Assembly: GCF_000498095.1 (NCBI RefSeq)
Contig: NZ_AUTQ01000117.1
Span: forward strand, 5,091-40,691
Source: Pseudoalteromonas sp. TB64
GTDB lineage: Bacteria > Pseudomonadota > Gammaproteobacteria > Enterobacterales > Alteromonadaceae
Length of the DNA: 35,601 bases
Direction: 5' to 3'
Below, one piece after another: positions 23,321 through 29,998 of this stretch; positions within the stretch are counted from its first letter, which is position 1; each line of letters opens with the position of its first letter. The notes beneath the pieces were generated by a model. The model ran no database searches. It saw only the letters and a program-made list of their open reading frames with translations, and was not told the DNA's origin. The position numbers were made by a program, and so were the translations under genes.

Positions 23321-24236
23321 TAAAGCAGGTTTTCCCCAGTACATTGTTGCTGGGGAGCAATTAGGTGCCGGCCTAAGTTTAAAGCCAGAACATCTTGACG
23401 ACATTTTAGCTTTACCAGTAGAACAGCCAGTTACAAATAATAATCTTTGGTTTGAAGTGCATACAGAAAATTATTTTGTAGCAGGTGGACCTCGGTTAAA
23501 TTATTTGAGAGCTGTACGTGAAAATTTTGATATTAGTTTTCATGGTGTTGGTGGTTCGTTAGGCTCTGATCATAAAGCCATGCTTGCTCATACTAAACGA
23601 GTTAAAGCGTTGATTGATGAGTTTCAACCAGCACTGGTATCTGAGCATGCAGTTTGGTCTAAGTCTGAGGGTAAATATTTTGCAGACTTAATGCCTTTAC
23701 CTCGCACACAAGACGCTCTTGCATCTTTAATTAATGGGATTGATTGTTACCAGACGGGCATAGGTCGGTCAATCTTAGTAGAAAACCCAAGTAACTATTT
23801 AGATTTTATAAGTGATATGGATGAACCTCAATTTTTAGTTGAGGCGGCTAAGCGCTCTGGTTGTGGCTTACTGATCGATATTAATAACTTATATATCAGT
23901 AGTAAAAACACGGGTATTGATGCGCTTGATTATTTAAAGCAGATCCCCGCTGAGCTTGTTGGAGAAATTCATATTGCAGGGCACGATCCGGATCCAGCTC
24001 TTGGTCAGTCACTATTAATAGACAGCCATGCAGCACCGGTAGCGACTCCTGTATGGGATTTGCTAGAACAAGCAATTGAGATATTTGGTCAGCGACCAGT
24101 GCTTGTTGAGCGAGATGCTAATATTCCATCGTTTGAAGAGCTTATGAGCGAGCGAGAAACTGCGCAAAACTATTTGAATCAAAGCGAGTCACAAAGTCGC
24201 TTAAATATATCTCATAAAGAAGTGGTTCGCCAATGA
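23295..24236 (+). CDS. bufB1: MNIO (DUF692) bufferin-modifying enzyme
   Basis: A TIM-barrel enzyme of up to 313 residues from the multinuclear non-haem iron oxidative (MNIO, DUF692) family. It modifies Cys residues of the precursor in the cytoplasm before export. Family landmarks are [15 protein letters not shown], the [14 protein letters not shown] strand, [46 protein letters not shown] and [16 protein letters not shown]; these carry the His, Glu and Asp iron ligands. ATG 23295 overlaps the precursor gene by 26 bases. A TTG at 23310 with AAAGG just upstream is an alternative start closer to the usual family length. It overlaps the next gene by ATGA. Confidence 0.9.
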   Translation: MVKARLKVNKAGFPQYIVAGEQLGAGLSLKPEHLDDILALPVEQPVTNNNLWFEVHTENYFVAGGPRLNYLRAVRENFDISFHGVGGSLGSDHKAMLAHTKRVKALIDEFQPALVSEHAVWSKSEGKYFADLMPLPRTQDALASLINGIDCYQTGIGRSILVENPSNYLDFISDMDEPQFLVEAAKRSGCGLLIDINNLYISSKNTGIDALDYLKQIPAELVGEIHIAGHDPDPALGQSLLIDSHAAPVATPVWDLLEQAIEIFGQRPVLVERDANIPSFEELMSERETAQNYLNQSESQSRLNISHKEVVRQ

Positions 24237-25060
24237 GTACCAATCAATATATTGATGCTTTTACTCGCTATTTGCGAACGGGCGATCCAAGTGCAATGGA
24301 GCATTTTTGCGAAAATCCTTCGCACATTAAAAGATTAGCTGTGTATAGAAACGGGTTTTATAAAGGCTGCGTTGATGCATTAATAGCTAACTTTCCTATG
24401 TGTGAAAAAAAAGTAGGTAGTGAGAACTTTCGTAAAATGGCACGACTTTATGTTGACCGTTTTCCACCAGAGCAGGGCACTTTGGTGGGATACGGATTAA
24501 GCTTTCCAGACTTTGTTGCAGATTTGATTAAAGATGGTGAAATTGAAAATAAACATATTTTTGAAGTCACTGTAAATCAGCAAAGTGCATCAGATTTATA
24601 TATGAACTTAGTTGATATTGCGCATTTAGACTACGCGTGGCTAATGAGTTTGATGAGCGCTGATTCAACTGAAACTTTAACTATAGAATATGTTACTCAA
24701 CTAATGGAACAAGGTACTGAGCTTACTGAGCTTAATGTAAAGCTTAACCCCAGCGTACTGCTACTTAGTGTGAGTGAAGGCGCATTTTTTGAATGGATTT
24801 CGCTAAAAACAAATAATAATGATGTCGTTGTAACTAAATCCTCTACTGAGGATTTTATAATGTTATGGCGTTTGCAAGGTGCGGTGCAAGCCCGCTCTCT
24901 TTCTATCGCAGAAGTTGCACTTATGCAGGCTCTACAGGGTACAAGTAGGTCTTTAGGTGAAGCTTTTGATGCAGCAATAACGGTAGATGAAAACTTTGAA
25001 GTGAGCGATGCTTTTACAGCATGCTTGCAAAATGAGTTATTAGAAATCCAAATCAATTAG
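24233..25060 (+). CDS. bufC1: DUF2063 partner protein of the MNIO enzyme
   Basis: A 275-residue soluble protein of the DUF2063 (HvfC/BufC) type. The N-terminal domain shows the family blocks RLAVYRNGFYKGCVDALIAN, FPMCEKKVGSENFRKMARLY and FPPEQGTLVGYG followed by FPDF. A less conserved C-terminal domain follows. In studied systems the partner forms a complex with the MNIO enzyme and brings the precursor leader to it. It overlaps the enzyme gene by four bases (ATGA), which implies coupled translation and stoichiometric production. Confidence 0.85.
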   Translation: MSTNQYIDAFTRYLRTGDPSAMEHFCENPSHIKRLAVYRNGFYKGCVDALIANFPMCEKKVGSENFRKMARLYVDRFPPEQGTLVGYGLSFPDFVADLIKDGEIENKHIFEVTVNQQSASDLYMNLVDIAHLDYAWLMSLMSADSTETLTIEYVTQLMEQGTELTELNVKLNPSVLLLSVSEGAFFEWISLKTNNNDVVVTKSSTEDFIMLWRLQGAVQARSLSIAEVALMQALQGTSRSLGEAFDAAITVDENFEVSDAFTACLQNELLEIQIN

Positions 25061-25086
25061 TACACATTACAAGAGTAGGAATAAAT

Positions 25087-25635
25087 ATGGGCATGATAAA
25101 AAAAATACAACAACTGTACGTACAGATGGGAGAGCAGTTATCGCGGTTCTTAGAACCTATAGCACTGTTTTTTCTTCGCTTTATGGTCGCTAAAGTATTC
25201 CTCGATTCTGGGTTGAGTAAATGGGATGGCTTTTTACAATTTAATGTTGATAAATACGACTTATTTAAATACGAATTTTTCTGTCCTGATCCAGTTAGAG
25301 AAGGTGCTTTGCAGCTTTGTGATCCAAAAACATTAGATTATGTTGATGGCTCATTTCTTGTAAAAGCAATTGAAACACTTGCTGTGGTTGCTGGTGTTGT
25401 TGAAGTGTTACTCCCAATATTACTGATTATCGGTTTGTTTTCTCGCTTTGCAGCGTTAGGCCTTATTGGTATGACAATGTTTATTCAGCTTGCAGTTTTC
25501 CCTACACTCGATCATTGGATTAATCCGGCATCGTGGTGGGCTGTTTCATTATTAGTGATTTTTGCTCGTGGACCTGGCTTTTTATCTATTGATAAGTTAC
25601 TTGGTTTAGACGCAAAACGTGCAGCAGCTAAATAA
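25087..25635 (+). CDS. DoxX-family membrane protein of the bufferin operon
   Basis: A 182-residue inner membrane protein with four predicted helices and AGGA before ATG 25087. DoxX family features are FFLRFMVAKVFLDSGLSKWD near residue 30, VVEVLLPILLIIGLFSRFAALGLIGM (about 100-125) and the final HWINPASWWAVSLLVIFARGPGFLSIDKLL, quoted here only by position. Two Cys in the external loop (FFCPDPV, LQLCDP) could form a disulfide. DoxX proteins often close buf-type operons. A redox or maturation role in the membrane is inferred. It starts 26 bases after the DUF2063 gene. Confidence 0.82.
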   Translation: MGMIKKIQQLYVQMGEQLSRFLEPIALFFLRFMVAKVFLDSGLSKWDGFLQFNVDKYDLFKYEFFCPDPVREGALQLCDPKTLDYVDGSFLVKAIETLAVVAGVVEVLLPILLIIGLFSRFAALGLIGMTMFIQLAVFPTLDHWINPASWWAVSLLVIFARGPGFLSIDKLLGLDAKRAAAK

Positions 25636-25824
25636 GCTTTTGCATATTAAAGTTAAACGTAACTGGCAGGCTAATGTTATTTAGGTGCCGGTTATTATTT
25701 TAGATTAAAGTTAAAAATAAACTTATAAAAATTAACTCAATAAATTGTGCTGATTTAATATAGCTAACCCCAACCCTGATATTTTCTAATAAAAATACCA
25801 AGCCATGCCTAATAGGAACTCCCA

Positions 25825-27069
25825 ATGGAAATAGGATTACTCATTCTTCTTTTCTCAGTTAGTGCTTACTCTATGCTAGCAAAAAAACTCTCTACCACTA
25901 TTATCACGGCGCCAATGGTATTTTTAGGTATAGGTTTTGCTGTATCTCAGGTTGGGCTGATCAATATAGGCGATGCACACGAGACCGTGTATTTAATAGC
26001 AGAAATATCGCTAGTTGTATTATTATTTTTAGATGCTTCACAAATAAATTTACGCAGATTAAAAAGGCAAAATACGTGGCCTTTAAGAATGCTATTGATA
26101 GGTTTGCCGTTGAGTATTTTGATTGGTACAGGCTTTGCTTATTTGTTTTTTCCACAGTGGCCTTGGGCAATGCTAGCCTTAGTTGCAGCAATTTTAGCAC
26201 CGACTGATGCAGCTTTAGGTCAAGCTGTTGTTAGCAATGAGAGCGTACCTTTAAACGAGCGACAAAGTTTATCAGTTGAGAGCGGTTTAAATGACGGATT
26301 AGCATTACCTGTTATTTTATTTTTTGCCAGTTTAGTTGCTATGGAAACCGGCTCTCAAGAAAATGAAATGTCATGGTTAGTGTTTGGATTTAGCCAAATA
26401 TTTATAGGTATTTTGGTTGGCGCATTTATGGGGTTCTCGAGCGGACGTTTATTTTTATACTCTGAGTCAAAAAAAATATCATCGACTATATATGAAGGAA
26501 TTGGCGTTTTAGCACTTACCGGCACATCATATTTAATGGCTACTTTAATGGGTGGAAATGGATTTATATCAGCGTTTGTTGCAGGTTTAGCCTTTGGTAA
26601 TATTGTAAAAGGTCATTGCCGATTTATATACCAATTTACTGAAAGTGAAGGTCAAATATTAATATGGACTTCGTTTGTTATTATTGGGCTTGGCTTACTT
26701 CCTTCAGCTGTTGAGCATTTAACCCTCCCTGTTGTTGGTTATATTTTAGTAAGTATATTTATTGTACGACCTCTTGCTATTTATCTTTCATTGATTGGCA
26801 CTAAAGCTAAAGTATTAACAAAAGTGTTTATGGGGTTCTTTGGACCTCGAGGTCTTGCAACAGCGCTGTTTGCACTTATTATCTCTAAAGATATTTTAGG
26901 TGAATACGGTCACTCAGTTTTAATTGTTGCGATTAACGCTGTATGGATGAGTACTTTAATACACGGTATTGCAGCAGCACCTATGGCTAATTGGTACGGC
27001 GCTAAAATTAAAGTGCTAAAAATTAAATCAAGAGAGCTCGCAAAGCTAAAAAACAAAAGTAGCAATTGA
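25825..27069 (+). CDS. CPA1-family cation/proton antiporter
   Basis: A 414-residue inner membrane protein with about 12 helices. The CPA1 core motifs are APTDAALGQAVV (about residues 124-135) and ESGLNDGLALPVIL (about 152-165). The latter has the Asn-Asp pair typical of electroneutral NhaP/NHE-type exchangers. The C-terminal FGPRGLATALFAL (about 339-351) is also family-typical. It would exchange Na+ or K+ for protons in pH and salt homeostasis. AGGA precedes ATG 25825. There is no long cytoplasmic regulatory tail. It lies 190 bases after the DoxX gene, and operon membership is uncertain. Confidence 0.85.
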   Translation: MEIGLLILLFSVSAYSMLAKKLSTTIITAPMVFLGIGFAVSQVGLINIGDAHETVYLIAEISLVVLLFLDASQINLRRLKRQNTWPLRMLLIGLPLSILIGTGFAYLFFPQWPWAMLALVAAILAPTDAALGQAVVSNESVPLNERQSLSVESGLNDGLALPVILFFASLVAMETGSQENEMSWLVFGFSQIFIGILVGAFMGFSSGRLFLYSESKKISSTIYEGIGVLALTGTSYLMATLMGGNGFISAFVAGLAFGNIVKGHCRFIYQFTESEGQILIWTSFVIIGLGLLPSAVEHLTLPVVGYILVSIFIVRPLAIYLSLIGTKAKVLTKVFMGFFGPRGLATALFALIISKDILGEYGHSVLIVAINAVWMSTLIHGIAAAPMANWYGAKIKVLKIKSRELAKLKNKSSN

Positions 27070-27166
27070 ACCAAAATAGCAACTCGGTTATTGTTTGACC
27101 ATTAATAAACATAGGTTATAAACGAGTTGCTTTAAATACTCGTTATGCGCTTACAAGGATAGAAGT

Positions 27167-27538
27167 ATGTTTAGTCAATTCACTAGAAATATAAAACCAT
27201 ATGTAAATGCCGAATTAGATTTAGCTCATTTAGCTAATAAAAATGGCAAGTTTATGGAGGCATTTGAGCATTTAGAAAATGCTCATGTACTCGGTCAAGA
27301 ATCTACTTATTTTCATGTTAAAGTGCATATATTGATGTTTTGCTGGGCGTTTAAGCAAAACGATTTACGTGAGCTTTTTGGACAAATATTTCGTATAGCT
27401 GGAGCAGCTACCAAAACTGCGTTTGGATTAATTCCCAGCGGTAACACTGGCGGGGCAAACGTCAGCCCCTTTAAAGCTATGCCTATTTCTGCTGACTATT
27501 CAGATTTTATTGCACGCGCTAAATCAGATGTACAATAA
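27167..27538 (+). CDS. DUF3703 family protein
   Basis: A 123-residue soluble helical protein matching DUF3703: ELDLAHLANKNGKFMEAFEH, then LENAHVLGQEST, HVKVHILMFCWAF, the RIAGAATKTAFGLIPSGNTG block and GGANVSPFKAMPI. The function is unknown; the start resembles a tetratricopeptide-like helical pair. AAGGA precedes ATG 27167. It is downstream of the antiporter by 97 bases, on the same strand. Confidence 0.75.
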   Translation: MFSQFTRNIKPYVNAELDLAHLANKNGKFMEAFEHLENAHVLGQESTYFHVKVHILMFCWAFKQNDLRELFGQIFRIAGAATKTAFGLIPSGNTGGANVSPFKAMPISADYSDFIARAKSDVQ

Positions 27539-27576
27539 ACGTTATATCTGTTTAACCTCTTTATTTTAACTAAAAC

Positions 27577-27891
27577 TAGGGTCTGTTGATTTTTGCGGAT
27601 TAAAATTTGTTCAAACTAGGGCTATTTAACCGCGGTGCGAGATTTGTAACCTAGTGGGCCCGATAACTGCTCCTGCTTTATTCTACTGGCTTACATCCAT
27701 GTAAGAATAAGTAAAAACCGAGCAACAAAGAGTAAATAGCTCCTAGAAAGAACCCTCTGGGCAGCGCCTGTTTTGCCTTTATGCTACGTTATCGCCCATT
27801 TATGGGAAATAACCACACTGCATAGGCTCTGTCTTGCCTAAATACCAAATATACTGCTGTAAATTCAACCTTGAAAGATCAATAAACCCTA
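27577..27891 (-). mobile_element. MITE-like element R3, most complete copy
   Basis: A 315-base element without a coding frame. Its ends are imperfect inverted repeats: left TAGGGTCTGTTGATTTTTGC (27577 on) against the reverse complement of the right end, TAGGGTTTATTGATCTTTCA, about 21 of 31 positions identical. Both ends begin with TA, consistent with TA target duplication as in IS630/mariner-related elements. Inverted relative to R1 and R2, it shares GGATTAAAATTTGTTC (27597-27612) and the TATTTAGGCAAGACAGAGCC segment near 27815-27845. The interior holds further short palindromes (CTTACATCCATGTAAG). No transposase is present in the window. Confidence 0.75.
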
Positions 27892-27900
27892 ATACAACTG

Positions 27901-28208
27901 ATGTCAAAGTGGGTAGATGTAAAAGTCATGAATGTAGATTATGAACCGGTTAATACCGTTATTATTGATATCGCAACATGTTTAAATAAAGATAAGTTAA
28001 TACATTCAATTTTACATAATCAGATAAAGAGTGAAATTGAAGCCAAAGAAATATTAATATTTATCAATGAAATGGTGGAATTTAGTGTGGCTCTTTTAAA
28101 AGGGGAAAACAGCTAAACAACATTTTAGATTATAGCGCAGTAAAAAAAGCTTACATCTTAATTGAATGTGATGTATCTGAAGCCGGATATGAGTACCTTA
28201 TTGAATGA
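27901..28208 (+). pseudogene. Truncated, frameshifted paralogue of the 18752 gene
   Basis: From 27928, MNVDYEPVNTVIIDIATCL, then AKEILIFINEMVEF, align with the intact protein at 18752. At about 28112-28116 a two-base insertion creates a stop. In the next frame, LDYSAVKKAYILIECDVSEA then GYEYLIE (to TGA 28206-28208) continues the alignment to the end of the protein. About 35 N-terminal residues are missing; their place is taken by repeat R3, which ends ten bases before this frame. The remaining 71-residue frame from ATG 27901 is unlikely to be functional. Confidence 0.75.
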
Positions 28209-28339
28209 TTTTTTGTAAAAAGAAAAAATAACATCGTATGAACTTAAAACTTAAATAAAGCGATTTTAAACTGGTTCTTTAATAAAGAATCAGTTTAATT
28301 TGTATTTGAGTACATATATAGCTAACAGGAGTACTTTAA

Positions 28340-29872
28340 ATGGAAGAAATAAAAAACAAAGCAATCACATTAAGTGATGAACTAAAGAAGGATAATCCTC
28401 AGTTAGATGGCACCATGGGTTCGTTAAACGAACTTGAAAAGCTTATTGCTGCTCTTGGTGGAAAATTAACCACCGAGTTAATGGAAAAGTTTGGTGCTTA
28501 TTTTGGTGAAGTTATCCGAGATGAAATCCCTGATGCTGATTGGGTTAATTACGATAATGCTAAGGATATTATTGGTGAGTTAGAGTATGGGAAAGATATC
28601 GATTTACTTTTGAGGCATAAAAACCAATGTGTCTTTCCCTTAGTGAAAGTAACTAAATTTTTTCACAATGGGTCCACGGATAGTATTGCTGCTTTTGGTC
28701 CGGTAGCAGCAATAACTTTGAATGGTGGTGTTAAAAAATTAAAAAATAATAAACTCGTTGATCCATCAAGCTTTAGTGAATCTGAATTAGTCAATATTGA
28801 ACATATAAAAACATTTTACAATGAACCAACGTATGAAAACTTAAGGCATATTCACTCTGTTAGTTACTCCAGTCTTTCTAGTAAAGAGATACTTTGGGTG
28901 TTGAAGAACTTGAGTGCTGAGCCTACTATATTTACTCAATTTCTTGAATGTGAAGATGTAGGAAAAGGGTACGCTAAATACAGACCACGCCAAGGAGCTC
29001 AAGAGTGGATGTACAAAGGCATTAAAGTGGGTGCACTAGATCTTAATAAATCAATAATACATTTAAAAAGCTTATTAACTTCAACTAATAAAGCCGTTAA
29101 GGAGAGCGCTGCTTGGGTACTGACTCGTACGTATATTGATTTTAAGAGTATGTCAGAGGTTAAGGCACTTTTTATAAAAGCGGATGTTCCTGCCCGAAAA
29201 GGGGCGATGGATGCTTTTGAGCGTCATATAAGTGATGAAAATTGGTACAAAGATAATATTGATAGTGAAGTAAAAGACTATGTTGCTTTGTGTAATAAAA
29301 GTAAGAACAGTACTAATAAATTACCGCGCAGTTTATCTGATTATATTGAATTTATTCGCCTTGGTTTAGCTGATAAAAATAAAAAAATTAAATCGACGAG
29401 TACTGTTTCACTTATTAACTTTGCTAATAAAGAGCAATTCATTTTCGCATTATTTGAACGCGAAATAGCTTTATTATTAAAAGACAATAATTTAGAAGTA
29501 ATAAGAGAATCTCTGCCTATTTGTAAGTTCTTTTCATTTGAGAGTATTAAAAATCAAGAAATCCAAAATCTTTTAGTAGCTATTGCTACTAGTCACAAAA
29601 ATGGGCGGATACGAGAAGATACATGGAGTATTCTTGTAAAGCACCTGCGAGAAAAAAGGCTGTCATCAAATCATATAGTTACATTGCTTCCTCATTTAGC
29701 TACACCTGATAAGTTTACCGATCTTAACCTGTGCTTTTTTGCACGATATCTTTTTGAGCAAAATTTGTTTAAAAGCGAGGTTGAAAAATACGCTAATCTT
29801 GGTCTGAAAGATAATAAGTATACTAATTTTTGCACTCGAGAAATGAAGAAAATCCTAAAACATTACTGTTAA
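28340..29872 (+). CDS. HEAT-like repeat protein, unknown function
   Basis: A 510-residue soluble, highly helical protein with AGGAG before ATG 28340. The N-terminal 120 residues (ELEKLIAALGGKLTTELMEK, FGAYFGEVIRDEIPDADWVN) form a distinct domain. From about residue 150, paired helices of about 35-40 residues resemble HEAT/ARM repeats (SLLTSTNKAVKESAAWVLTR; IRLGLADKNKKIKSTSTVSL; LLKDNNLEVIRESLPICKF). No catalytic motif, signal peptide or membrane segment was seen. HEAT solenoids are protein-binding scaffolds. Its location next to a mobile repeat and a broken island gene suggests it belongs to the accessory region. Function is not assignable. Confidence 0.6.
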   Translation: MEEIKNKAITLSDELKKDNPQLDGTMGSLNELEKLIAALGGKLTTELMEKFGAYFGEVIRDEIPDADWVNYDNAKDIIGELEYGKDIDLLLRHKNQCVFPLVKVTKFFHNGSTDSIAAFGPVAAITLNGGVKKLKNNKLVDPSSFSESELVNIEHIKTFYNEPTYENLRHIHSVSYSSLSSKEILWVLKNLSAEPTIFTQFLECEDVGKGYAKYRPRQGAQEWMYKGIKVGALDLNKSIIHLKSLLTSTNKAVKESAAWVLTRTYIDFKSMSEVKALFIKADVPARKGAMDAFERHISDENWYKDNIDSEVKDYVALCNKSKNSTNKLPRSLSDYIEFIRLGLADKNKKIKSTSTVSLINFANKEQFIFALFEREIALLLKDNNLEVIRESLPICKFFSFESIKNQEIQNLLVAIATSHKNGRIREDTWSILVKHLREKRLSSNHIVTLLPHLATPDKFTDLNLCFFARYLFEQNLFKSEVEKYANLGLKDNKYTNFCTREMKKILKHYC

Positions 29873-29957
29873 ACAAGTAGTTAAAACAGATTGTAAAATC
29901 AAGGTAACTCAATATAGTTTTTGTGCACGTGTGAACTATTAAGGTATAAATAAAGCT

Positions 29958-29985
29958 AAGCCGCTCAATAGAGCGGCTTCGTTTT
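29958..29985. terminator. Bidirectional terminator between HEAT gene and TonB receptor
   Basis: AAGCCGCTC (29958-29966) and GAGCGGCTT (29971-29979) form a perfect 9-bp stem with an AATA loop. T residues follow on the plus strand (29982-29985), and an A/T-rich tail lies on the other side for the minus-strand receptor. Confidence 0.85.
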
Positions 29986-29998
29986 GCTGGTAAATATT

